A program made the position numbers and the translations under genes. A DNA stretch of 61,474 nucleotides, from positions 1,198,191 to 1,259,664 of the forward strand of contig NW_019091404.1 of the NCBI RefSeq assembly GCF_001949145.1, written 5' to 3'. Source of the DNA: Acanthaster planci. Its lineage: Eukaryota; Echinodermata; Asteroidea; Valvatida; Acanthasteridae. The notes under the pieces are model-generated. The model ran no database searches, was not told the origin of the DNA, and worked only from the letters and a program-made list of their open reading frames with translations. Below, piece by piece: positions 9,794 through 28,879 of this stretch. Position 1 is the first letter of the stretch. Every line of letters starts with the position of its first letter.

Positions 9794-12700
9794 ATGTCGT
9801 CGGTACCAGGGGAAAACTTCCAGCTCTCCGAGGCGCAGTTGGGGCCTGGCACGGTAGCGATCGTCACTGGCGCTGCCGAAGGACTTGGCAAGGGATTCGT
9901 GGAATGCCTACTCAAGAAAGGCGCAAAGGTGAAGATGTTAACTTTGTAACGAATTTCCTGCTTTTCTTTTCAAGTAAAATATCCTGTTTTAATTCCATGT
10001 GTCAAGATTTCAGTTTGTAATGTAAATACCGAAAGAGGAATGAAAACTCTAAAATTAGTCATTAATAGAAGTAAATCGGCGGCCAAAAGTTCAAATAATT
10101 TGATATACTCAAAAAAGTCACCTGAGTTGTACCAGAGCATGACTACATTTGTATTTCTGTATGGTATAGCTGACGAAGAGAGTTATGACGGTGTGATTAT
10201 AAGAGGTTTTCGCTGTACCTTTGATGGGGGGAAAGTACAGAAAAACCTATAGTTATCCTGCAGGTCTCCACTCATCCAATTAAATCACCTGATATAAATT
10301 TGCAAACATTTGTGAATTCATACTTGCAGATAGACGGAGGTTTGTCCGACCATTAAATTCTGGTCCAACCCTTTCATTTTAATTCAAGAATTCAACGATA
10401 TATACAATTGATCAAGGCTGTGTTCACAGTCTTTCTGTGATTTCTGTTTCTGTGATTGGAAGTTGTTAGTGATTAATTTTCTTTTGCTTTCTTTTTGTCC
10501 TTCTTTCTCAACCTTTTTATATCGTGGATTTTGAAGGTTTCTATCACTGTTTTTAGCACACTGAGTACAGAATTTTGGGATTTTTAGTCATTAACATCTT
10601 CACATTTGATTTAATTTTTCTGATCTTGATTTTCTGTCGAATTAATACTTAAACATACAAATTTATCTTTAAAAGTACGAAAAGTTTAAAACGAACTACA
10701 CGTAAATTATAATTCAAACCCCCATTCCTAAAATGTCAGAAAATATGCTGGTTTGATGCTGCTTGATTAAATTCAATTTTGAAATTATTCGAAGATGCGT
10801 TATATATTAGCTTGGATTTTTCTCTTCCGTTGACTTTTTAAAAATTCAGATACATATTTATTTTTCCCCCAACTACAACTACAATGGCGAGACAGTCACA
10901 GAATTTCTCAATAAAAATTGATTTTATTCGCACCTCCAAATAGCTGTTCTTCCTCGTCAACACAGGTTTTCAAAAATGAAACGCACAACAGCAACGATTC
11001 GAAAAAGAGACGTGTTAGGTCACATTACCAAGAATTTTACATTCTTGCTTTCTAAGTTTGTTCCCCCTCGTACCCAAACCATTAAATAATTTGAATACAT
11101 CTGCAAATGCATATCTGGCAGGGAAATAATAATTAAATTCACCCTGCTGACACCAGGGCTTGGCATGTACATACATGTACAAGTTTACCCAGAGACAGGG
11201 AGACGAGCAACGGTCCACGGGAGAGATTTGTTTAACCCGACCTTGTGACATAAATCGGGTTAACTTGTTGAACCATGACCGTCACTGGGCAGGGCTTAGG
11301 GATAGACATGAAAATCCCAATCACACCTTGATGGCAGGGATATAGACTTACTTAGCCCGACTGTGCCTAATTGGTGACAGAGACAGACTTGTTGAACCCG
11401 ACCGTGCATTGATGACAGGGATATAGACTGGCCGTTTAACCAGACCATGACCAGACCTTGCCTTGGTGTGAGAAAACGCGACGACTTGTCTAACTCAGGC
11501 TTTGACAAAAGGTATAGACTTGTACTATACGATCTTGCCTTGACATGACAGCAGGAATAGATTTGCTTATCTACCATGATTACCTATTACCCTTGAAGAG
11601 CCGGGTTATTTTGGCCCATCCAATTACAGCCGGTGGGCGGATTCCGCCCCCCCCCCCAACTCCGCAAACGGTTTTGTTACGGTTATTGTGACCCGCTGCA
11701 AAGAAGGCCCTTAAGTCATGCTACGCCGCCTCTGTATGTAACCGACCATTCCAAACATCTGCCAGAGATCAATTCTAAATTTTACAGTATCTCAGGAATA
11801 GATTGTACAGCGGAGATCAAAATTGCACAAATTTAATCCTTATTAAAATGCTGTGGGCATCACTCCAAATCAATTCGTCACACATAAGCGCAAGGGCCAC
11901 TGTTGCAGAGCCAGTCGCATTTGAAGTTCAAGGTTACGTGACGTGTACAAACGTAACCCGCGTACATTAAGCACCACCGTGAAAAAAACTTAACAGCCTG
12001 GGGAAAATGCGCATTGCTCAAGAACGGTACGTTTGTTGATTGTCACAAAAATGGTGTCAAAGTGCCTCCGAGGAGCTATTCTAAAAACTCCTGAAGGCTC
12101 AGCTCCTGAAAATACAGGCCTACGCTGCAGCGATATCAGAAAAAAAAAGTCGGGGGTGGGGGCTTCCCGCCCCCAGCTTCGAAGGTAAAACCAGTCGACC
12201 TAGAAGACTGTCTGCAAGTATTGTTTCACTCGAAACATGAAAGGCCCAGCCTTGACCCAAAATTGCTTGCCCTCGAAATAATTTGTTTAAAACGGTTATT
12301 CCGAGAACCTATATGATGATTAGCGCCCTCTATAGGAAGATATTGGCATACAGATCCGTCACACGCGCCGCACCAAAACTTCCGTGCACAGTGCGATTTG
12401 CAATGGCAGGACTGGTGTCGCCGGTAAACGCATCTACAGGATACAGAAAGTTAACATAATTGAGATGATAGGAGTCTCCTTTCGTGGTTTGCTTTAATGT
12501 TTGCAGTTCTGTGTACCCCTTTCAAATAGGCTTACACCTACGAAAGTAGCCTGTGGCCATGGAGTAGGTCAGGAACGTACCACGTACTGGTGCCTAACTT
12601 TACACTTCGTATACAATATTTATACTATCGAAACTTACTTCAGTTCTGGTCTCGAGTTTCCACAAGCCCTTTGTTGAATTGGCTAATAATCTACATCAAT

Positions 12701-15413
12701 CCAATAGGTTTTTTTAAGTTTCCAAACAGTGACATACAACGTACAGGAAGGGGTAAGGGGGGTTACAAGGGAAAACATCAAAAGAATACTATTAAAGATT
12801 GCCTTAACTCGAAGGTGTTTATCTTTGAAGGGTGTTTGCTTGGTGGATATCAATGACCGCAAAGGAGAGGAGACGCTTCGGGAATTGACGGCCAAGTTCG
12901 GAGAAGATCGGGTCATGTTCGTTAAAGGTGACGTCACCTCGGACTCTGACGTGGAAGGTACAATGGAATTCAGGTGTTAAACCGCATATGGGTCTATTTT
13001 GTACTTTAATTCGAATATAATTGCGCATAATGTTCATTATGCAAGAAAGGTAACGCTAGGTTACCATTCTAAGGTAACGCCTTCCCTAAGGAAATCAGTT
13101 TCTTATCCCTGACTGGGTATGCATGCTCACAGCATTGGACTTACCACAGCTTCCATTATTTCCCTTCAGAGCATTAAGTTTAATTTATTCCTTGCAGCTG
13201 CATTCTCCAAGACGATCGAGAAATTCGGCCACGTCAATGTGATGGTGAATAATGCTGGCCTGGTCAATGAAAGACAGCCGGAAATTTGCTACAGTGTCAA
13301 TACTGTGAGTATGTTTGACTTCGGGTATGCCCCAGTATTGAAGGATGCGTGTATTTCGTGTATTCTGTGCAGTTCCAATCTTGCGAATCGCCTATAATGT
13401 GTGTCCAGATGCCGTTACTTTCATCGAATGTGTTTTGATGGCCAGTTTAGTGAATGTCTTTTAAATATTATCTTTCTATATAGGTGGGATCAACAAGAGG
13501 CACCTACACGGCCATCAAGTACATGAACCCAGCAAACGGCGGAAACGGAGGCAAAATCATCAACATAGCGTCTGAGGCAGGTCAGTGATGAAACGCCCTC
13601 TCTCGCCTGCTCTTATCCCTCGCGCGTCGCCATGATGTGTCACTCTCGTGACTATATACTGTATTTGCACAAAACGCAAAACCAAACCAATCTGGCCTCT
13701 GTAAGAGCGTCTCCACTCCGGTTCGTTCATCCCCGTTGTTCTTAAGTATAGCGGGACAGACTGATTTCCAAGTTCACGTAATTTTGTGGGGCAGTTATGA
13801 GGGCGTGGCTATAAGCATGGTGGGTTGCTTGATCAACGCAGGTACACAGTTCAGTCTGCACGTGGTCACCTCGTGGTCACCCCAATCAAATTCTATCCAG
13901 TGAAGTCTTAAAGCAGCTAGGTAATGCATCTTACAGAACTAGCCCATCCGAATGATAGACACCACCTACCCTTTCTTCGTTTCCAGTTTAGGGTCCGGGT
14001 TCATGACGGCTCGTATTGAGACCCGTAGATCCGAATGCACAGACCTGTCAACTTGACCCTGGAATTGATTTGTGTTTGACCTTTCTGTCATCTGTATAGC
14101 GACACGCAAGAAGTACCACTGACTACAAGAGAAGGCCTCTGCTGATGTTTCTGCCTTTCTGCTTTATAGGTTTCGTTCTTGTTTTCTCCCTCGTTAGGTC
14201 TGATGCCCATTTCTCATATACCAGTTTATTGCGCTTCAAAATTAGCCGTCGTGGGATTCACCAAGTCCCTAGCAGTAAGTCAAATTGAAATACCCAACAT
14301 GGTACTCCTCATGGAAATGTAACATCCTTTTAAAGAACTACTTGAAGTGCTATAGAAATGGCTACGGACTACAGGTAGAGTTGTTTTATTTAACAGTAAA
14401 CCCCTTAGCAGAGTGAGAAATTCAGAGGAAATGGGAAGATTCCGGACCTCAACAGTTAAAGCTGTCTACCATTCAACCAGCAATATTATTACTTCGATCA
14501 GTGACCATTTTCTTGACACTGCTCGATTTTGGTTGGTAACCCATGCATGAAATGCATCGTGGGTGCCAGATAAAATCCATCGGTGGTGTACGAATGGTCG
14601 CTGATCGAACGTGGCCAGTTACTTTGGTCGGGTATCCGGCTGGTTCCGTATCATGCGCAGTGGCAATTAGGTTCGAATCTAGCGTGTACACTCAATGCAC
14701 TACCAAAAAAAATGCTTCTTAGACAGTTCCACGTACTTTTGTTACTCGCAGGCCGATCCTCAATTCGCTGAGCAAGGCATAACTTTTGGCGTCTTGTGCC
14801 CCGGCCTTGCCAACACGCATATCCTAGAGAAAGCCCTGTATCGCGACCAAGAGTCAGGCGTGAAGCAGGCGAGAGAGCTCAAGGCGACATTTGGCGTCAT
14901 GGAGTGAGTATCTTGTCACAGAGAAACTGAACCCGTAGCGGATGTCTTTGACTGTTCTCAAGAGTGCGGCCGTCTTCGAGGACTGTAACCCACCCCACCA
15001 CTTACCCAAAAGTTGGAAAAGACAACAAAGAAACGTCGTATGATTTGGAACGATGGCCTAACCTAATGATTATCTCTCTCCAGAAGGCGTGGCGCCCAAA
15101 ATACCCCTTGCACCTTTGCCATGATATACAAGACCAATGGTCAGACCAATGGTCTACCTCGTCCTCATGAGACTGCAATTGTTGACCGTAAACAATATAC
15201 AACCTGCGGGGTTCTAGTATGTTAGAGGTTACCACACCTTGAACATTTCAACTTTTGAAATTTGGAATATGCCCTAGTGATTATTTCCATATATTGTATC
15301 TTTTTCGTAGGATCAGTGAGGTGCAGGACGCCTTCTTGCGACTGCTTCTGGACGACTCGTGGTCTGGAAAAGCCATGCTTGCCACCAAACGGGAGGGTAT
15401 AAAAAGTGTCTAG
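9794..15413 (+). CDS. HPGD: 15-hydroxyprostaglandin dehydrogenase-like SDR, gene C
   Basis: Seven exons with the same phases as gene A: 9794-9928, 12831-12957, 13198-13304, 13484-13580, 14198-14274, 14752-14903, 15311-15413, giving 265 aa. Motifs: TGAAEGLG loop in exon 1, Asp51 in VDIN at the end of beta-2 (NAD+ type), NNAG, IAS with catalytic Ser153, and YCASK with Tyr166 and Lys170, identical to the human YCASK pentapeptide. The protein is highly similar to gene A in exons 2-3. They diverge most in exon 6, where C has about two extra codons and a different LEKALYRDQE segment, the region that shapes the substrate pocket in this family. By homology it oxidises hydroxyl groups of lipid mediators; distinct substrates for A and C are an inference. 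Intron 1 is unusually long (2.9 kb) and holds the minisatellite-like array at about 11200-11575. Confidence 0.93.
11200..11575 (+). repeat. Degenerate minisatellite-like array
   Basis: Imperfect direct repeats of roughly 40-55 bp lie in intron 1 of HPGD-like gene C. Recurring blocks are 'GACTTGTTGAACCCGACCGTGC'-like segments and 'GATGACAGGGATATAGACT'. Units are visible near 11225, 11330, 11385, 11415 and 11505 and drift strongly towards the edges. Confidence 0.6.
12035..12180 (+). repeat. Dispersed repeat in intron 1 of HPGD-like gene C (partner at 5275-5405)
   Basis: Second member of the pair described at 5275-5405. It ends in 'GTCGGGGGTGGGGGCTTCCCGCCCCCA', a short G/C-rich hairpin that both copies share in outline. 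Confidence 0.45.
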
Positions 15414-18400
15414 TAATAGTCCGAAGGGAGTAGGCATCGAGCCCACAGCCTACGAATATCAGTTGGTCAGTCTCCTCGAGCGCAGAACAATGCGTAACAA
15501 TTTTCGTGTGTCCCAAGTAATAGCTTAGTCTCAAGCAGTACACTTTGTATGGCACTTTGACTAATAACCTAGCTGTTTCTGCTAAGCAATTATTTTTTGT
15601 ATGCCCAGTAGGTCTAGATATCAGATATCTGAAGATTGACGTATGAAGAGTTTAATGTTTAGTTCACATACAGAGTAAAGGAACAAGTTACCTCTTGCTC
15701 AAACCCGTCGTTAGTAACTTCAGTCTACACTGTGACAATTTTACTGTAAACGTTTACAAGAATTGCATAAAACGAATAATGATTATGACACATTCATGCG
15801 TACGAAGTTATCCACTCCATACGGCTCTACCTCACAGAATAGAACATTCTATCCGTCATAATGCGCAATATTAACACTGCAATTGTAAAGCATTCATCAT
15901 TTGTAGAGTTTTAGAATTGGTTCGTTTTATAGTGTGGTTAATGTCTTATTTTTTATGGTTCAAAGGTTTCTTTGCAGTCCAAACCCAAACTTTGAGTATT
16001 ATAGAAACAAGTCGAAAATAAAACTTACAAGAACATTGCAATTGGGAATTCATACCTAGTGAATTAGATAATGATAAAACTACCGTGGAAAATGCTTACG
16101 TAATGAAGCCCCCAATGTAATGTGGTGTAAACCATCGGATTGAATTTGCAAGACTTGGCAATTCCAAGACTTTGGTCAGGCTCCCATCCCTAGAAAAGGA
16201 TCGCTAGCACGGATTTACGCCACTGAAAACGGGACAAGACTCAAACCCGTACACGCCCGTGAATCATCTTAATCACAGGATGGCGGCAAAGGAGGAGAGA
16301 TGACATCATGGCGTCTGCCATAGCTCATAGTTTTCTTACGAACTACTCAAATCTCATTTAGGGTGCCTTCGCACGGTGTCTCCTCTTAAATTAATACGGG
16401 TAGGATGCGTGTATCGAGCCTGCGCACTTGTCATTTACGGGCACAGGTATATTTACATACACCTGTGCGGAATAGCCTTTATACTCAAGGGTCATTGCAC
16501 CATTTGGGTTCCAAAAGATTGATATTATTGCATTCCTGTGGCTTCCAACTAGTATGATTTTTAAGCATGTAATTGGCTTTATTTTAGTCACTCTTGCGAA
16601 ATTGAAATGGTGTGCCAGTTGTGAAATGAACACACAAATATGTGGCTACCACATTTGCCGTTTAGGGGCTGACTAGGGCCCTCGTGGTTAAAAGTTGCCT
16701 TTGCATAAACTTGAACAAAGCAGTTGTTACATTTAAAAACCAGATAAACGGAGCGGCCCAACACCGCTGATGCCGGACAGTAAGTATTGTCACGTGACAC
16801 GAACACAGTAGCAGTGTTTCGTCGATTCATTGTAAAAAAAAAATGCCTGTGTCTGGCAACTACCTTTCGTATCAGGCTGGTCCACGTTTGAAGGGGAAGG
16901 GGATAACTTTTGTGCCCAGGTTTTGTGGATACCAGACTCGATGACAAATGAGGTCTCCGATATATGGAGGAAGATCAGAAGAGTCACAGGATCAGGAGGC
17001 AAAATACGGCATGATGAAGTAAGTGTAAAATTTACACTACACTGCAAGAACCTTAGGTGCTTATCTAACACTGTGCAATCATTGGTGCCTAAAGATTCGA
17101 AATATGCATTTTGAATATTGCTGAGTGCAAGTAACTAAGGCATGTGGCATGAGAAGAAATTCCGAGATAATACCATGCGAAATGCGATTTTTGGCTTTCT
17201 CCAATTGCACACAGGGTCATTTCGATACTTGCTAGCAGAAGGCAAGGAAACCTGGGCATGCGCACGACTCCTGAACCAGCGAACCTATCATATCCCCCTA
17301 AGGAATTACGGCTACAAATAGGCTTAACATTTAAGAATGGTTAAACTGGGACTATGCTTCAGTCACGGGTATTAAGGTCAAGGAGAAACGACAAGAAAGT
17401 GGAGATTCTTTGACTCGAATCTCACCTATTGAGTTGTGTCTCCGACTGAAACCAGTCCCTTCCTCCACTATTGTCCATATTGCACAAGAGAACAAAACAT
17501 CTTTGCCAGTGATTAGAGCCATGGGATTGATTCCATTATTTGTCCAGCTTGGCTGGACATCTGGATATATATGCACCTTTGCATGTACATAAGAGCTTTA
17601 GTCCCAGTCCAGGCCGTCAATTGAGTAACTTATCGGCTGGGTGCATTTCTATTTCTATTCACATGCATGCACAACGCCTACCTACGAAATCACACACTGA
17701 GACATGCAGTTGGCACCATCAGTGGACCGTATAGGGTGCACACACGGCCGTCCTTTCCTCACGAGTCCAAATAGATGTGTTCTATGTTTAGGTCAGCTGC
17801 TGAAATGTGCTAAATTCATATTATCATGCTATCGATATGACTGCGCGGAGTTAGAGCCTTCCACAACACCAACAAGCAAGTTTATCGAGAGGAGCGGTTA
17901 CTTTGGGATCCACAGTTCACTGTCTCTTCAGATGAAGACCACGTTTACAGTCTTGGAAATGCATCCTTACTCATCGGAAATCCCTCGGTCACCGTTGGAG
18001 ATTATTTCGTTTGGAAAATACACAGGTAAGTTTCTAAACGATTAATCTGTTCTGGAATGTACACATGAATTATCGTCAAGGCCATTTTTAAAAATTGCTT
18101 AATAACAGAGGAAGAGTAAAATTGCGGTTTATTGATTAAATGCGAAGCTAAAAAGAAAAACACGAAGAAAAATAACAAGTACCTAATATAAACGTTATAA
18201 TTAACATTCAAAATAAGTCAAATAAAGAAAAACTTATACGGTGCGATTAACTAATAAATCTGAGTAAGAAAAAAATGATGAAATAAAACTCAAATGGAAG
18301 GAGCGCATGAAACAAAATGACCGCATAACCGCATGCAACGGGACTCATCACTAGAGACGCTGCGTTAATGCGAGTATTGTGACTTGTTTTAACCTTTAAC

Positions 18401-18597
18401 CCCGCCCTCTTTGTGCAGTCTCGGTGGTAGTAATCTGTGTCTGTATGAAACTTGGGCTATACATAGGCAGTTATCTCGGAACACCAAAGGCGCATTAGGT
18501 AAACACTGTCTGGAGTATTGCTCTACATCACTTTAAATCATTGCAGTTTTCGAAGGTCCATGCTCCTTAGGGTACTGGCTGTTTCCATGGCAGGGTC
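15414..18597. other. Intergenic DNA between the HPGD-like and CDA clusters
   Basis: It holds the 3' flank of gene C (a possible AATAAA at 16017-16022) and the HPGD pseudogene segment at 16641-17110. The rest shows no recognisable exon. Two open frames at about 17410-17590 and 17704-18045 (plus) have no recognisable domain. Convergent transcription of gene C and CDA1 ends here. Confidence 0.55.
16641..17110 (+). pseudogene. Decayed copy of the HPGD 3' exon cassette
   Basis: This segment aligns over its length with 7464-7970. The exon 5-like part (16641-16691) has lost its donor (GTAAG became GTTAA) and gained an in-frame stop (CTGACTAG). The exon 6-like part (about 16872-17019) keeps GGGGATAACTTTTG and TTTTGTGGATACCAGACT but has lost the segment encoding the LYPG turn and carries rearranged sequence before AAATACGGCATGATG. 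The flank after it (GTAAGTGTAAAATTTACACT and beyond) is almost identical to that of the cassette, so the duplication was segmental, introns included. No exon 7 is visible. Confidence 0.85.
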
Positions 18598-21808
<3,211 letters not shown>

Positions 21809-22010
21809 CTGTCCATATACCGAGGGAAAGAGGACCGTAGCTGTATGAAATTTAGACACTCTTAAATCCCTGGACTTGTGTCAGTGTCGGACATTAAACG
21901 CATGCCTGAGCCCACAGAACACCGTGGATGTGGCTTTTTCTGGCTTAACACCATGACCCCCGGCCCCTCACCGTTCACATGACAACATTTCTCACAGGCT
22001 AGGCACAAAT

Positions 22011-22022
22011 GGGGGGGGGGGG
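22011..22022 (+). repeat. Poly-G tract
   Basis: A run of twelve G residues upstream of CDA1 exon 2. Such runs are prone to length polymorphism and sequencing error. Confidence 0.9.
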
Positions 22023-22344
22023 AATGTTCCAGTAGGCTTCGTAACATGGATTGGATGCTCGCCAAGACAAGTTTGGCACGACTTCCTGATGAAATCTGGA
22101 GAGGTCACAGTGTGCACATTACCTTTAATAATAATATGCCTTCATATTGATCCAGCTACTCATTATTTTGTGAAGATGTTCAAATGGAAATCTAAAGTAA
22201 CTTTAAAACATACTGGTATATAAATATACTCAAAGTCAGTATCCATTGGCCATTTAAGAATTATTCACATGGGTGCCCATCTGAAACAACTTCAGGCGCC
22301 ACCCCCTTTTCATGCTTTGCAGGGCCTATAGCAGACTGCAAAAC

Positions 22345-22480
22345 CGAGGTGTTAAAAATCAACACTTATTTGGTGTTATCAGATGACCACACCATATGGT
22401 GTTACTTTAACACCACCGGTGTCTCTTTGCGCACCTGTGTTACAATACACTGGAGGTTGTTAAAGGTAACACTGAATAAC
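22345..22480. repeat. GTGTTA/TAACAC-rich segment
   Basis: Many interspersed GGTGTTA and TAACACC motifs in both orientations allow local hairpins. It may be a degraded inverted-repeat element; the ends could not be defined. Confidence 0.3.
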
Positions 22481-23113
22481 ACCAACAAATTGTCACCCCT
22501 GAATACTTTGCAGTGTATGTCTATACATGGCAAATGTGGACCCGGTTATCTCATAATAATCTCATCTACCGACTCTGGCCCTGAGTTTACTGAACCTATG
22601 GTCAATCTTTAGTGCCGTGTGTCGTCAACCCACCTGGTAATGACGAGCAATCCATGATTTCAACTTGATGCAAGGAAGATACTTCCGCCCCCTTACGGTT
22701 TAGAGGAGGTCTGCTTGTAGAGCGACCGCAGAAGAATGCCCTTGTCACCCCGTTTTTTTCTGCTTTCGAATGGTACTTCCCCTGGTCAAACCTGGCCTGT
22801 GTGACTATTGTCGTGGTAGCGGTACATGTATATTGTCCGCCGCCGTTCCTGGTGAGTTGGCAAACAAGTTTGCATAAGGCAAATAGTACAATTTGTGTAT
22901 GACCTTCGCAGGTCGACGACCAACGCGTTGTCCACCATGCCCATCCTACGCTTTTATCTATAAGCACAGAAGGTCTGGTATATTAAAATTGGTCGCTACG
23001 TTCACCTCGAGTAGATGCGTATTGTTTTGTTTTATGTATCTGGCGGTTGTGTTCACTGCTACAGATGATTTGCTGCAAAATGGTCCAAGGCTGAGTCGGT
23101 AGAAGAAGTGTAG

Positions 23114-23382
23114 CCTGGGCCGTTTTCCAATAATCAACTTCGGCTCCGTCTCAGGCTTCAACTGGTTTTTTTTACTACCTGACTTTGAAGCTGTAAGCGC
23201 ACTAATTAGTCTAATAGTGCCACAAAAAACATCAAATAGGCCTAAGATGCAAGAGAGCAAAAACTTACAGTAATCCAATTTGATTTAAACGCTTCAGGCC
23301 CACAATTGGGATGATTGGTTTCGGGGACGAAGACTGAGACGGAGACGAAGTTGAGTACCGGTATTGGAAAACGGCCCTGGTG
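23114..23382. mobile_element. Inverted-repeat element with CTGGGCCGTTTTCCAATA ends
   Basis: Left end CCTGGGCCGTTTTCCAATA, followed by CAACTTCGGCTCCGTCTCAG. The right end is its inverted counterpart, CTGAGACGGAGACGAAGTTG followed by TATTGGAAAACGGCCCTGG. The arms are about 45-60 bp around a non-coding centre of about 150 bp. This is the layout of a non-autonomous DNA transposon. Target duplication is unclear. Confidence 0.75.
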
Positions 23383-24841
23383 TGCAACGTGTTCACTGCA
23401 GGCCTGTCTGAGCCACAAATGGCGCCCGATCCAATCTGACTCGATTCGCCGCAGTAACACCACCACAACACGCACTGGATAGTTACGCCGACGATTACAG
23501 CTTGAGATTGTGGGAGACGTACATTTTATTTTCGCCAGCTTTTGGTCACATACTTTCTAATTTTATTTCGTTATAATTTTCACTTTACAGGGTATGGTTT
23601 TCAGAGCAAGTTCATTGAAATGGTCCACTATAATCCCGTCCTAAATTTAACACCATAAAATCTTGATTTTTCGAGGCCGTTTAAGAAAGACACGTTTCAT
23701 CTTTTTGTTGCTCTTTTTTCCGCAATGGATAAACGAACTATTTTAACGTTGTACCGAAATAGAAAAATGTTTTGGAAGATATCCTTGGAATAACAAAGAA
23801 AATAGAGCCTTTAAGACTCCTCGATTGCATGGTTACTTTTGAAATCATTTTAGTATTAACATGCGAGAAAGTGCCTTGCCAATAGTTCTTTCAACGTTTT
23901 AAATGTTAATGTTTCAATTTTGAAACCTACATTACGTAACAAAAATAAATGTTACTCTATGAACTGGTAATAGATTACCTTAAAAGGTCGTCCCATGTGG
24001 TCCGACCCTATCTGGCTTAATATACAACACACATCAGATATTACGGCAGTATGATCGCGTCGTCAACGTGACATAGCTTTGGTGCATGAATATTTAGGGA
24101 CAGGAAATCTGGAAAGGGCAAACGGCTACGGTACGCTGCCACCAGAGTGAAGTGATTTTTTGTATCTACAAAAGTCCATCATGGTTGTAATTGGGGCATA
24201 CAGTGCGATGGACTGACATTTTCTGTAGCGATATACAAGACTAGTCAAGGCCGCTATATAGTGATTGACAATGCCATGGCGAATACAAAAAGTCATCCCC
24301 TGCTAGGGGCATTACTGACGCCTTTGGCACAGTTATAATCCAATGATATATATTTTTTTCGATATGGCCAACTGCGCGTATACTCCAACACACGCATTCC
24401 CTTTGGGCGCATGTATTTTTAAATACATATTACAACATGCGTCATTCTGGAATGAGATTTCGTAAATAAATATCAACGGAGACTTGGCCTTTAATACACA
24501 TCTAGCTGGAATGGTAGCTTTTGATAAAGAGAAATACACGTCCGTCAAAAACACAGCAAAAGTGGTAAGAGCACTTCCATGCTTAAAATAGAGACCGCGC
24601 CATGGTTAATGCAAAGAGGTTTATTAGACAACGATTACACTTTACACTGTGCAGAATAACACAGTGTTAGTCTGATAGAAAGTAGGTTTGCGGTAGCACC
24701 ATGGACGTATCTCTTTTGATCTCTTGATCTTGGTGAAGTCTTCAGTCGAAACCGCTGTAGCGATATGATCTTGTGCAGTGGAAAGTTGTCTGTCTAGGTG
24801 TGCCATAGATAACAATGCCCAGTGTTAGTGTTAGTCTGAGC

Positions 24842-24861
24842 TAGGCAGGTAGGTAGGTAGG
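24842..24861 (+). repeat. Short GTAG microsatellite
   Basis: About four to five copies of the tetranucleotide GTAG between CDA1 and CDA2. Confidence 0.8.
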
Positions 24862-25233
24862 TAGTTGGCACAGCTATTAAGATGTAGAACATGCAACACC
24901 AACAGCACCTCCAACACCCACCTCATCTTTAAAAACTCAGGTCTTATTTGATGTTGCAAACATGAATTATGGACAAGATGAATCTTTTTTCACTCATTTC
25001 TGGGTTAAAGGTAAATCCAAAGTGCTGTTTATATATAAGTGGTGTATAGGAGTGACATTTTGGAAGGCATACGGGAAGTAATTCGTTCGTATGACCTATA
25101 ATTCCACCGCACAGACGCTTAAAAAAATAACATTTTTTTTTACAAAAGTTCCAGCATGGAAAGGTGAAACTAACAGGGAGGCTCAATGGATGATCTGTAG
25201 GCACTGTTCAGTTTGCATGGAAACCACACTGCC

Positions 25234-28879
<3,646 letters not shown>

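Noticed and set aside
14640-14690. A GGTTCGAATCT block resembling a tRNA B box in an intron of HPGD-like gene C
   Set aside because: No matching A box, acceptor stem or anticodon arm could be folded around it.
17410-18045. Two neighbouring open frames between the HPGD and CDA clusters, the second followed by a GTAAGT donor
   Set aside because: No recognisable domain and no partner exon found; kept as unexplained non-coding DNA.
21943-21981. A possible CDA1 first exon (ATG followed by a GTGAGG donor on the minus strand)
   Set aside because: It would end in phase 2, whereas the next CDA1 exon requires phase 1.
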